64,000 nt of DNA, from contig NZ_JAHLEM010000015.1 of NCBI RefSeq assembly GCF_018883605.1, forward strand, positions 35,924 to 99,923, in the 5' to 3' direction. Origin of the DNA: Streptomyces niphimycinicus. GTDB lineage: Bacteria; Actinomycetota; Actinomycetes; Streptomycetales; Streptomycetaceae. This document shows, in pieces, positions 56,303 to 64,000 of the stretch (its first letter is position 1; every line of letters begins with the position of its first letter). The notes below the pieces were generated by a model. That model did no database searches, was not told the origin of the DNA, and was given only the letters and a program-made list of their open reading frames with translations. The translations under genes and the position numbers were made by a program.

Positions 56303-56992
56303 CTATCGCACGCCCAGTTCCTGGGCCAGTACCGCGGCCTGGACCCGGCTGCGCAGCTCCAGCTTGTTCAGCAGCCTGCTGACATGCGTCTTCACCGTCG
56401 CCTCCGCCATGGTCAGCCGCGCCGCGATCTGCGCGTTCGACAGCCCCTGACCGAGACAGGCCAGCACCTCCCGCTCCCGCGGGGTGAGCGAGGCGAGCGC
56501 CGCGGGGCTGGGCGCGGTGGGGGAGGGGGCGGCCTGGGGCCGGGCGAACTCCGCGATCAGGCGCCGGGTCACCGCCGTGGCGATCATCCCCTCGCCGCGC
56601 CCCACCGTACGGACCGCCTCGATCAGATCGGCCGCCTCGCTGTCCTTGAGCAGGAATCCGGAGGCGCCCGCGCGCAGCGCCCCGAAGACGTACTCGTCGA
56701 GGTCGAAGGTGGTGAGCACCAGCACATCGGCCAACTGTTCCGCGACCACCTGGCGGGTGGCCGACACCCCGTCCAGCCGTGGCATCTGGACGTCCATCAG
56801 CACCACATCGGGGCGCAGCGCCCGGGCCATCTCCACCGCCTGGAGGCCGTCGACCGCCTCGCCGACCACCTCGACATCGGGGGCGGACCGCAGGATCAGC
56901 ACCAGCCCGGAACGCACGGCGCTCTGGTCCTCGGCGACCAGAACCCGGATCGGCTCGGACGCGGTACCTGCGGGCGGGGCGGGCGGGGTCAC
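56303..56992 (-). CDS. NarL/LuxR-type response regulator
   Basis: 229 residues. Receiver domain (VLVAEDQSAVRSGL, phospho-acceptor in VVLMDVQMPRLDG, VLVLTTFDLDEYV, GFLLKD) and C-terminal LuxR helix-turn-helix (LTPREREVLACLGQGLSNAQIAARLTMAEATVKTHVSRLL). The GTG at 56992 (VTPPAPP) has CCAGGAG upstream. It is paired with the histidine kinase gene just upstream on the same strand. Confidence 0.93.
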   Translation of the reverse strand: MTPPAPPAGTASEPIRVLVAEDQSAVRSGLVLILRSAPDVEVVGEAVDGLQAVEMARALRPDVVLMDVQMPRLDGVSATRQVVAEQLADVLVLTTFDLDEYVFGALRAGASGFLLKDSEAADLIEAVRTVGRGEGMIATAVTRRLIAEFARPQAAPSPTAPSPAALASLTPREREVLACLGQGLSNAQIAARLTMAEATVKTHVSRLLNKLELRSRVQAAVLAQELGVR

Positions 56993-57026
56993 AGTGGCTC
57001 CTGGTCGTCGAAGGGTCGTCGAAGGG

Positions 57027-58250
57027 TCATGGCACACTCTGAGCGCTCTCGTCGCCCCGGGGGAGCGCCGCCCGCACCTGCCACACCATGCCGCGGGGTC
57101 CGGTGACGGGTCCGGCGTCGAGGGTGCCGCCGAGCAGGTTGACCCGCTCGCGCATCCCGATCAGCCCGGTGCCGGAGCCGGGCGCCCGGGGGCCCGAGCG
57201 GTCGCCGTAGGGGCTGATGACGCTGACTTCGAGCGGGCCGTCCGCGCGGTGCGCCAGGGTCACGTCCACCCGGCCGGGTGCGGCGTGCTTGAGGGCGTTG
57301 GTGAGCGACTCCTGGACGATGCGGTACGCGGCGAGCTCGACCGGGGCGGGCAGCGGGTCGCCGCCGGCCGGCCGCTCATCGCACAGGACGATGTCCTGCC
57401 CGCCGGGGCGGGCGTTGGCGCGGGCCTGCTCCAGCAGGGTGTCGAGCGCGTCGAGGGTGGAGATGGCGGCCGGTTCCGCCGTGTCCCCCGGGTCCCGCAG
57501 CAGTCCGATCAGCCGGCGCATCTCGGCCAGGCCCCGCACGCTGTTCTCCCTGATGACGCCGAGCGCCTCGTCGGTCGCGGCGGGGTCCTTGAGGGAGAGC
57601 GCGGCGCTGGAGTGGATGGCGATGGCCGACAGATGGTTCGCCACCATGTCGTGGAGTTCGCGCGCCATCCGGGAGCGCTCGGAGGCGACCGCCTCCCGCC
57701 GGTCCAACTCGGCCAGCAGGGCGACGCGTTCCGCCTCCAGACGGGCCGCCGCGGCCTCCTCACGGTGGTTGCGGACCACCGTCCCGGTCCACGCCGGGGT
57801 GAGGGTGAGCAGTGCGACGAAGGGGCCGATCAGCAGCGTCACCGGGTCGCCGAAGATGGCCAGCGGCACCACGGTCGCCAGCCCCGTGAGGAGCCCGCAG
57901 AACTGGGGGATGCGCCGGGCGGCGAGCGGGCCGGAGTACATGACGGCCGCGTACACCAGGTCGGTGTAGATCAGGAACGTCACGGACAGCCCGCCGCTGA
58001 GGATGTCGACGCCGAGCGCGGCGGTCCCCACCCCCAGGGCGATGAGGGGCCTGGAGCGGCGCAGCAGCACGACCGCCGAGATCACCAGCAGCGCGATCAG
58101 CGCCAGCGATCGGGGCGTGTGGAAGAACGGAGGGTTGTTGCTCACCCCCAGCGCCCACATCAGGGCCCCGCCGAGCAGTCCGCTGAGGGCGATCAGGACG
58201 TCATGCCGGTGCGGGCGCGGCAGGTGGGGACGGGACGGCATGGCACCCAT
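57027..58250 (-). CDS. NarL-type sensor histidine kinase (HisKA_3)
   Basis: About 407 residues. Several membrane helices in the N-terminal half (VLIALSGLLGGALMWALG, SLALIALLVISAVVLL, and so on) with short loops, so it senses in or at the membrane. Then the H box ERSRMARELHDMVANHLSAI, and the ATP domain with YRIVQESLTNALKHA and SGTGLIGMRERV. ATG 58250 or 58241 may be the start; the open frame further upstream is the antisense of the neighbouring gene. The stop lies 34 bp before the regulator start. Confidence 0.9.
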   Translation of the reverse strand: MGAMPSRPHLPRPHRHDVLIALSGLLGGALMWALGVSNNPPFFHTPRSLALIALLVISAVVLLRRSRPLIALGVGTAALGVDILSGGLSVTFLIYTDLVYAAVMYSGPLAARRIPQFCGLLTGLATVVPLAIFGDPVTLLIGPFVALLTLTPAWTGTVVRNHREEAAAARLEAERVALLAELDRREAVASERSRMARELHDMVANHLSAIAIHSSAALSLKDPAATDEALGVIRENSVRGLAEMRRLIGLLRDPGDTAEPAAISTLDALDTLLEQARANARPGGQDIVLCDERPAGGDPLPAPVELAAYRIVQESLTNALKHAAPGRVDVTLAHRADGPLEVSVISPYGDRSGPRAPGSGTGLIGMRERVNLLGGTLDAGPVTGPRGMVWQVRAALPRGDESAQSVP

Positions 58251-58412
58251 CACACCATGTGGCGCGCCGGGTGGGCCTCCCCCCTGGGTCCGGGCCCAGG
58301 GCCCGGCGGCGTACATCGAAGGATGCAGCCGGGTTTCATCGCCGACGACGACGCGGGCGCCCTGATCGCCGGGAGAGGGTGGGGCCAAGGGCAGAGGGAG
58401 AGAGGAAACATC

Positions 58413-58964
58413 GTGGTTGTCGCGTTGATCATCGCCTGTGAAGTCGGCTTCTGGGTGCTGCTGGCCATCGGGCTCCTGCTGCGGTATGTGGCGAACATGC
58501 CGAAGGCCAGCACCGCCGTGCTGCTGTGTGAGCCGCTGCTGGAGCTGGTGCTGTTCGTGACGACCGTGATCGACCTGCGGAACGGCGCCGAACCGGACTG
58601 GAAGCACGGCCTCGCCGCGGTCTACATCGGATACTCGGCCGCCCTCGGCCATTCGACGATCAAATGGGTCGACGCCCGGGTGGCCCACCGCTTCTTCGGC
58701 GGCCCGCCGCCGGTCAAGCCGGCCAAGTACGGCGCCGCGAAGACGCTGCACGAGTGGAAGACGGCCGGTCGCTGGGTGCTGGCGGCGGTCATCGCCATCG
58801 CTCTGCTCCAGGGCGCGATCTGGTACGTCGGCGACGACGGCGAGATCGGCTCGCTGCGCGACTGGCAGACCAAGATGCTCTTCCTGATCGGCATCAATGT
58901 GCTCATCGCGCTCAGCTACACGCTCTTTCCCAAGCGGGAGCGCTCCGCGTCGTCTGCTCGCTAA
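58413..58964 (+). CDS. Four-helix integral membrane protein of unknown function
   Basis: 183 residues with four hydrophobic segments: ALIIACEVGFWVLLAIGLLL, TAVLLCEPLLELVLFVTTVI, WVLAAVIAIALLQGAIWYV, and MLFLIGINVLIALSYTLF. Between them is a conserved-looking KWVDARVAHRFFGGPPP loop. GTG 58413 follows GGGAGAGAGGAAAC. Streptomyces-specific family at this locus. It is convergent with the cobalamin adenosyltransferase gene, with a 96-bp gap. Confidence 0.8.
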   Translation: MVVALIIACEVGFWVLLAIGLLLRYVANMPKASTAVLLCEPLLELVLFVTTVIDLRNGAEPDWKHGLAAVYIGYSAALGHSTIKWVDARVAHRFFGGPPPVKPAKYGAAKTLHEWKTAGRWVLAAVIAIALLQGAIWYVGDDGEIGSLRDWQTKMLFLIGINVLIALSYTLFPKRERSASSAR

Positions 58965-59060
58965 CCCCCGTAACGGGCAGACGACGACGAGCCCCGCCCC
59001 GCCCCGTCGGCCCCGGCAACGCGCTGCCACGCGCGGCCGGGCCGGCGGGGCCCGTGGTTT

Positions 59061-59633
59061 TCAGCGGTTCTCGCCCGGGACCCACAGGACGTCGCCGACC
59101 TCCTTGTTGGCCGCCCGGGCCAGGATGAACAGCAGGTCCGAGAGCCGGTTGAGATAGGTGGCGGTGAGCGCGTTCATCGACTCCCCGTGCTCGGCGAGCG
59201 CCGCCCAGGTGGAGCGCTCGGCGCGGCGCGCCACCGTGCACGCCTGGTGCAGCAGCGCGGCCCCCGGGGTGCCGCCCGGGAGGATGAAGCTGCGCAGCTT
59301 CTCCAGACCCTCCAGGAATCCGTCGCAGTCCGCCTCCAGCTTGTCGATATAGCTCTGCTCGACGCGGAGCGGAGGGTGCTCCGGGTTCTCCACCACGGGG
59401 GTGCACAGATCCGCGCCCACGTCGAACAGGTCGTTCTGGACGCGGACCAGCACCGTGACGATCTCGGCGGGCAACCGGCCCATGGCGATGGCCACTCCGA
59501 TCGCGGCGTTCGCCTCGTTCGCGTCGGCGTACGCGGAGATCCGGGTATCGGTCTTGGCGGTGCGGCTCATATCGCCGAGGGCGGTGGTGCCCGTGTCCCC
59601 GGTACGCGTATAGATGCGGGTGAGATTGACCAT
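59061..59633 (-). CDS. Cob(I)alamin adenosyltransferase, PduO type
   Basis: 190 residues. The N-terminal ATP-binding signature TRTGDTGTTALGD, the substrate region RVQNDLFDVGADLCTP, and RRAERSTWAAL ... YLNRLSDLLFILARAAN identify the PduO family. It transfers the 5'-deoxyadenosyl group from ATP to cob(I)alamin to give coenzyme B12. ATG 59633. Monocistronic-looking, 23 bp from the stop of the ABC permease gene. Confidence 0.94.
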   Translation of the reverse strand: MVNLTRIYTRTGDTGTTALGDMSRTAKTDTRISAYADANEANAAIGVAIAMGRLPAEIVTVLVRVQNDLFDVGADLCTPVVENPEHPPLRVEQSYIDKLEADCDGFLEGLEKLRSFILPGGTPGAALLHQACTVARRAERSTWAALAEHGESMNALTATYLNRLSDLLFILARAANKEVGDVLWVPGENR

Positions 59634-59656
59634 GGGGCCGAGCCTACGCGGCGGTC

Positions 59657-60412
59657 CTACGCCCCGGCCTGCTGGAAGAGCCGTGCGCCCAGGGTGACGG
59701 CGACGACCGCGAGCGCGGAGGCCACCAGCGAGGCCAGCGCGATCTTCCCGTCCCCGTACTCGCCCGCGAAGGCGGCCCGCACCCCGTCCACGAGATAGCG
59801 GAACGGCACGAAGTGCGAGGCGATGTCGAGCCAGCGGGGCCCGAGCGACATCGGCAGCAGAATCCCGGACAGCAGCATCGCGGGCATGGTGATGGAGTTG
59901 ATGACCGGCGCGAATCCCTGCGGGGACGCCACCCGCATCGCCAGCGCGTAGGAGAGCGAGGCGAGCGAGACGGTCAGCACCCCGACGAAGACGAAGCCGA
60001 TCGCCACGCCCAGCACCGGGGCGCGCAGCCCGAGCACCACGGCGACGCACACCAGCAGCAGGGACTGCACCAGCAGCAGGGCGACGTCCTTGAGCACCCG
60101 GCCCATGAGCAGCGCCAGCCGGCTGACCGGGGTGACCCGCATCCGCTCGATGACCCCCGTACGCCGTTCGAGGATCAGCCCGATCCCGGTGAACGAGGCG
60201 CTGAACAGGCCGAGTTGGACGAGGATGCCGGGGACGATGGTCTGCCAGGAGCCGGCCCGGCCGCCGAGCGGCAGATCGGTGAGCAGCGGGCCGAAGAAGA
60301 CGAGGAAGAGCAGCGGCTGGACCATCCCGAAGATCAGGGCTGGTGTGGAGCGCAGCGTCTGGCGGGCGTAGCGGCCGAATATCAGGGCCGTGTCGGCGAT
60401 GAGCGGGGGCAT
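59657..60412 (-). CDS. ABC-2 type transporter permease
   Basis: 251 residues with six membrane helices and the ABC-2 pattern of DrrB-like drug exporters (ALIFGMVQPLLFLVFFGPLL, GLILERRTGVIERMRVTPVSR, PAMLLSGILLPMSLGPRWL). It lies 47 bp after the ATPase gene on the same strand, so the two form an exporter. The divergent TetR gene probably regulates it. Confidence 0.92.
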   Translation of the reverse strand: MPPLIADTALIFGRYARQTLRSTPALIFGMVQPLLFLVFFGPLLTDLPLGGRAGSWQTIVPGILVQLGLFSASFTGIGLILERRTGVIERMRVTPVSRLALLMGRVLKDVALLLVQSLLLVCVAVVLGLRAPVLGVAIGFVFVGVLTVSLASLSYALAMRVASPQGFAPVINSITMPAMLLSGILLPMSLGPRWLDIASHFVPFRYLVDGVRAAFAGEYGDGKIALASLVASALAVVAVTLGARLFQQAGA

Positions 60413-60459
60413 GGGGCCTTCCTCCGTGGGGCGCTTGGGGCGCATCCGGTGACTGCGTG

Positions 60460-61251
60460 TCAGACGGCGAGCGGGGCGGGGTTCCGCGGGGCGGTGCCGC
60501 GCCCGGTGATGGCGATGAAGGCGTCCTGGAGGGTGGCGTCCGGTGAGCCGCCGTGCTCGGTCTTGAGTCGCCGCGCCGTCCCCTCGGCGGCCACCAGGCC
60601 CTGGTCGACGATGACCAGACGGTCGGCCAGCGCCTCCGCCTCGTCCAGGTAGTGGGTGGTCAGGAAGACCGTCATGCCGTGCTCGGAGCGCAGCCCGCGG
60701 ATCAGTTGCCACAGATCGGCGCGGCTGCCGGGGTCGAGGCCGGTGGTCGGCTCGTCCAGGAAGAGGATCTCGGGCCGGTGGACCAGGCCGAGGGCGATGT
60801 CCAGCCGCCGCCGCTGCCCGCCGGAGAGCGCGGCACAGGGGCGGTCCAGCAGCTCGGTCAGGCCCAGATCCCGGGCCAGTTGCCCGGCGCGGGCGGTCGC
60901 CTCGGCCTTGGCCATCCGGTAGAGGCGCCCCTGGGTGATCAGTTCCTCCCGTACGGAGACGGTCGGATCGACCCCGCCGGCCTGCGCCACATATCCGATC
61001 CGCCGGCGCACCCCGGCCGGATCGCGGGCGAGGTCGTGCCCGGCGACGGTGGCGCTGCCGCCGGTGGGCGGGAGCAGCGTGGTGAGCATGCGCAGCGTGG
61101 TGGTCTTGCCCGCTCCGTTGGGCCCGAGGAAGCCGAGGATCTCACCGCGCTCGACGGTCAGGTCGATACCGCGCACGGCGGTCACCGGGCCGCGCTTGGT
61201 CCGGAAGGTGTGGGTGAGGCCGTTCGTCGTGATGACTGCCATGCGGCTCAT
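60460..61251 (-). CDS. ABC transporter ATPase, DrrA-like
   Basis: 263 residues. Walker A GPNGAGKTT, signature LSGGQRRRLDIA, Walker B LFLDEPTTGLDP, H-loop LTTHYLDEAEALADR. The C-terminal part has the DrrA-type VAAEGTARRLKTE. With the permease it forms an efflux pump of the daunorubicin-resistance class; the substrate is unknown. Divergent from the TetR gene with a 71-bp gap. Confidence 0.94.
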   Translation of the reverse strand: MSRMAVITTNGLTHTFRTKRGPVTAVRGIDLTVERGEILGFLGPNGAGKTTTLRMLTTLLPPTGGSATVAGHDLARDPAGVRRRIGYVAQAGGVDPTVSVREELITQGRLYRMAKAEATARAGQLARDLGLTELLDRPCAALSGGQRRRLDIALGLVHRPEILFLDEPTTGLDPGSRADLWQLIRGLRSEHGMTVFLTTHYLDEAEALADRLVIVDQGLVAAEGTARRLKTEHGGSPDATLQDAFIAITGRGTAPRNPAPLAV

Positions 61252-61322
61252 AAAAACAGGGTCTCCCTAATTTTGCAATGACCCCAAAAATCAAGCAGCC
61301 CCAGCGAAGCTAGGATGGGGCC
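61252..61322. promoter_or_regulatory. Divergent promoter/operator between the ABC exporter and TetR genes
   Basis: An AT-rich 71-bp gap. It contains the nested inverted repeats GGGTC ... GACCC (about 61259-61286) and TTTTG ... CAAAA, suitable for TetR binding and control of both directions. Confidence 0.55.
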
Positions 61323-61964
61323 ATGGCGGAAGGACTCAGGGAGCGGAAGAAGCGGCAGACCAGGCAGCACATCTCGGACGTCGCGACCGGGCTGTTCATG
61401 GAGCGCGGCTTCGACGCGGTCACGATCGCGGAGATCGCCGAGGCGGCCGAGGTCTCCGTCAACACGGTCTACAACTACTTCCCGGCCAAGGAGGACCTCT
61501 TCGTCGACCGCGAGGAGGAGGTCGTCGACCGGCCCTCCCGGCTCGTCCGCGAGCGCCCGGCCGGACGGTCGGCGGCGCGGGCGCTGATGGACCAACTGCG
61601 CCAGGACATCCGCGAACGGCACCCCTACGTCGGGCTGACCGAGGGCTATGAGCAGTTCCGTCAGGTCATCGTGAAGTCCCCGACGCTGATGGCCAGACTC
61701 TTCGCCATCCAGGGCCGGACCGTCCACCAGCTCGGTGCCACGCTGCGCGAGGAGGCCGCCGCCGACCCGCGGGACCCGACGCCCGAGTTCATCGCGCACC
61801 AGCTCATCGGGTTGCAGAACGCCGTCCTGCGCTCCATCATCCGCGGGCTCGCGGAGGGCGGCGGCGTGGACTCGGTCGCCGAGGACGCCCTCCGCGATAT
61901 CGATGTCATGGAGTCGCTCCTTGGCGACACGGTGCTCAACTATGCGGTGAAGAACACACCGTGA
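61323..61964 (+). CDS. TetR-family transcriptional regulator
   Basis: 213 residues. The N-terminal helix-turn-helix ITIAEIAEAAEVSVNTVYNYF-type motif (VTIAEIAEAAEVSVNTVYNY) is followed by an all-helical ligand domain. By position it represses the divergent ABC exporter and itself. Confidence 0.93.
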   Translation: MAEGLRERKKRQTRQHISDVATGLFMERGFDAVTIAEIAEAAEVSVNTVYNYFPAKEDLFVDREEEVVDRPSRLVRERPAGRSAARALMDQLRQDIRERHPYVGLTEGYEQFRQVIVKSPTLMARLFAIQGRTVHQLGATLREEAAADPRDPTPEFIAHQLIGLQNAVLRSIIRGLAEGGGVDSVAEDALRDIDVMESLLGDTVLNYAVKNTP

Positions 61965-62061
61965 CGCGCGTTACGAGGGGCTGCCCGCGGGGGTGAACGG
62001 GCGTTAAGGTCCGGCACATCGGACTGTTGACCAGATCAGACGGAACAGAGGGGTGTGTGTC

Positions 62062-62910
62062 GTGGCCAAGAAGCTCGCGGTCATCGGAGCCGGACTCATG
62101 GGGTCCGGTATCGCGCAGGTCTCGGCCCAGGCCGGCTGGGACGTGGTGCTGCGCGATGTGACCGATGAGGCGCTGCGCCGCGGCACCGACGGCATCAGGG
62201 CCTCGTACGAGAAGTTCGTCGCCAAGGGCAAGCTGGCGGCGGAGGAGGCCGAGCGGGCGCTGGGCCGGATCACCACCACCACCGACCTCGAGGCCGCCGC
62301 CGACGCGGATGTCGTGGTGGAGGCCGTCTTCGAGAAGATCGAGGTCAAGCGGGAGATCTTCGGCACCCTCGACCAACTGGTCAAGGACGATACGATCCTG
62401 GCCTCGAACACCTCCGCCATCCCGATCACCAAGATCGCCGCGGCCACCCGGAACCCGGAGCGGGTCGTCGGCACCCACTTCTTCTCGCCCGTCCCGATGA
62501 TGGGTTTGTGCGAGCTGGTCCGCGGTCACAAGACCAGTGATGAAACCCTCGCCGCCGCACGGGAGTTCGCGGAGGGTGTCGGCAAGACCTGTATCGTCGT
62601 CAACCGCGATGTGGCGGGCTTTGTCACCACCCGGCTGATCTCCGCACTCGTCGTGGAGGCGGCGAAGCTGTACGAATCGGGGGTCGCCACGGCCGAGGAC
62701 ATCGACACGGCCTGCAAGCTGGGCTTCGGCCATGCGATGGGGCCCCTCGCCACGGCCGACCTGACCGGCGTGGACATTCTGCTGCACGCCACCGACAACA
62801 TCTACACCGAGTCGCAGGACGAGAAGTTCGCACCGCCGGAGATCATGCGCCGGATGGTCGACGCGGGGGACATCGGCCGTAAGAGCGGCGAGGGCTTCTA
62901 CCGCTACTGA
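62062..62910 (+). CDS. 3-hydroxybutyryl-CoA dehydrogenase
   Basis: 282 residues. The NAD-binding AVIGAGLMGSGIAQV, catalytic His-Glu pair region NTSAIPITKIAAA ... VGTHFFSPVPMMGLCELVRG, and C-terminal FGHAMGPLATADLTGVD mark the family. It interconverts acetoacetyl-CoA and 3-hydroxybutyryl-CoA. GTG 62062 is chosen for its spacing from AGAGGGG; a GTG three codons earlier is possible. Confidence 0.93.
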   Translation: MAKKLAVIGAGLMGSGIAQVSAQAGWDVVLRDVTDEALRRGTDGIRASYEKFVAKGKLAAEEAERALGRITTTTDLEAAADADVVVEAVFEKIEVKREIFGTLDQLVKDDTILASNTSAIPITKIAAATRNPERVVGTHFFSPVPMMGLCELVRGHKTSDETLAAAREFAEGVGKTCIVVNRDVAGFVTTRLISALVVEAAKLYESGVATAEDIDTACKLGFGHAMGPLATADLTGVDILLHATDNIYTESQDEKFAPPEIMRRMVDAGDIGRKSGEGFYRY

Positions 62911-62935
62911 GGGCCCTGGTGCGGCGCCAGGCCCG

Positions 62936-62959
62936 GAACTCACCCTCCTGGGTGAATTC
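62936..62959 (+). terminator. Hairpin downstream of the dehydrogenase gene
   Basis: GAACTCACCC (62936-62945), loop tcct, GGGTGAATTC (62950-62959), with one mismatch. Likely a terminator; no T tract. Confidence 0.55.
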
Positions 62960-63065
62960 GGTATCGGTTCGCTTACAGACGGCAACTTCCGCGTGTGAGA
63001 GGCAGTCAGTTCTGTAGACAGAAATGGCGCATTGACGACACGACGCACCGTATAGGGGAGCGCAT

Positions 63066-63389
63066 ATGCACATCAGGGGCGACCACGCCGAGCTGGTCGT
63101 CGGGGGCCGACTGGACGTCCGGAGCGCGGCGGACGCCCGTACGGCCCTGCACACCGCTGTGGACGCCGGGGGCGGGGATCTCGTTCTCGACCTGACCGAA
63201 CTGGACTCCTGGGACGCCACCGGGCTCGGAGTGATCATGGGCGCGCACCGCCGCGCGGGCCGGGTGGGCAGACGGCTGGTGCTGCGCGGGGTGCCGCTCC
63301 AGATGCAGCGGCTGCTGGTGGCCACCCGGCTGCACCGCATCCTGGCGATCGAGGGCGGGCTGGAGGCGGAGTCACTGCCGCGAGTGTGA
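63066..63389 (+). CDS. STAS-domain anti-sigma factor antagonist
   Basis: 107 residues of the SpoIIAA/RsbV type: AELVVGGRLDVRSAADARTAL, LVLDLTELDSWDATGLGVI and a C-terminal helix. The phospho-acceptor position, usually Ser in DSSGLG, is Thr here (DATGLG). ATG 63066 follows TAGGGGAGCGCAT. No partner anti-sigma kinase is adjacent. Confidence 0.9.
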   Translation: MHIRGDHAELVVGGRLDVRSAADARTALHTAVDAGGGDLVLDLTELDSWDATGLGVIMGAHRRAGRVGRRLVLRGVPLQMQRLLVATRLHRILAIEGGLEAESLPRV

Positions 63390-63599
63390 GCCGCGCGGGC
63401 CGGATATCCGGGGGTGCCGGGTTACCCGGGGTGGCGTGGGCCCCCTCCCGCGCGGTGGATACTGTGAGCAGGTCCAGGCCGTGTGATACCGGCCCGGGGT
63501 TCGGTGGATGCCGGACACATTCCCTACGGCGGCACCGGACCAGAAGCGAAGGCAGGCCGGGGAGCCTTACAGCACGCCACGCATCTGGGGGGCAAGGAC

Positions 63600-64000
63600 A
63601 TGGACCCGAAGAACCGCGGATCGCAGGAGCACGGCCGGGACGAGTCCGGGCCGGGTGCGGCGTCCGGTGCGCCGCATGCCGCGGACGCTCCCGGCGCCGG
63701 CTCGCCAGCGCGCCCGCCCACGCCGCCGGGACTGCCGGGGGACGTACCGACGCCGCCGCTGGGCAGCCAGGCGTCCGGCTCCTCGGCCTCTTCCGCCTCC
63801 TCGGCCTCCTCGGCTTCTTCCGTGTCCTCGGTTTCGTCCGATCCTGCCGGGCCTCCCGCCCGCACCGCGCGCATCGTCACCGGTGACTACCTGCTCACCG
63901 TCAACCCCGTCGACGGCAGCGAGATAGAACCCTGCCCGCCCGGAGCGCGCCCCGCCCGGCCCGAGCGCCACGGCCCCGACGAGCGCGCCGAGCTGCGCCA
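63600..64000 (+). CDS. N-terminal part of a probable ATP-binding protein (3' end outside window)
   Basis: The first 133 codons. A disordered Ala/Gly/Pro/Ser-rich N-terminus includes a run of about 24 residues made of Ser, Ala and Val (63775-63840) from a tcctcggcc-type microsatellite. It ends in TARIVTGDYLLTVNPVDGSEIEPCPPG, a segment I associate with an actinobacterial ATP-binding protein at this locus; the ATPase domain itself would lie beyond the window. Confidence 0.55.
   Translation, partial: MDPKNRGSQEHGRDESGPGAASGAPHAADAPGAGSPARPPTPPGLPGDVPTPPLGSQASGSSASSASSASSASSVSSVSSDPAGPPARTARIVTGDYLLTVNPVDGSEIEPCPPGARPARPERHGPDERAELR

Overview
The window is actinobacterial and almost certainly Streptomyces. 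It is GC-rich, uses GTG and TTG starts freely, and from about 29.6 kb to the right end it carries the conserved Streptomyces chromosomal core in its usual order: a response regulator, nrtL, lysA, hom, thrC, thrB, rho, an LCP gene, rpmE, prfA, prmC, a Sua5 gene, a low-molecular-weight phosphatase-like gene, glyA, a wecA-like gene and atpIBEFHAGDC. These are followed by a DUF2550 gene, a two-component system, a PduO-type cobalamin adenosyltransferase, a drug-type ABC transporter with a TetR regulator, a 3-hydroxyacyl-CoA dehydrogenase, a STAS protein and the start of a further gene.

The left 29.5 kb is very different. It is a patchwork of defence, conflict and decayed genes that ends at a tRNA-Arg(CCG) gene on the minus strand. 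The tRNA's 3' end points into this region, the usual arrangement for an island integrated at a tRNA. From left to right it holds: an HNH nuclease cut by the window edge; an orphan BREX-2 PglX whose methylase motif reads EPPY instead of NPPY; a divergent two-gene AAA ATPase plus TOPRIM pair resembling PARIS/OLD-type systems; a broken lytic polysaccharide monooxygenase; a small membrane protein with a truncated second copy 21 kb away; an archaeal-type ATPase with a DUF234 tail; two SWIM zinc-finger genes flanked by an imperfect direct repeat; a dead PIN toxin; a set of genes sharing short 'VYQ.GRDQ' or 'VVQA.SVHGG' type segments (a small protein, a coiled-coil membrane protein, a DUF6879 operon and an NB-ARC/TPR protein); and a beta-family protein.

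The most striking unit is a restriction-modification island at 20.3-24.6 kb. A controller-type XRE protein and a PD-(D/E)XK/HEAT nuclease lie on one side of a zinc-ribbon DNA methylase, and a PvuII-family endonuclease lies on the other. The same 20-bp operator-like sequence occurs in inverted orientation beside both nuclease units. Towards the tRNA are a frameshifted Ser/Thr kinase, an XRE-DUF5753 regulator with a small partner, a frameshifted HATPase gene, and an HsdR C-terminal fragment.

In the core, lysA, hom, thrC and thrB make lysine and threonine from aspartate. rho, rpmE, prfA, prmC and the Sua5 gene serve transcription termination and translation. The atp genes encode a complete F1Fo ATP synthase followed by a strong hairpin terminator. 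I see no integrase, replication gene, rRNA or CRISPR array.
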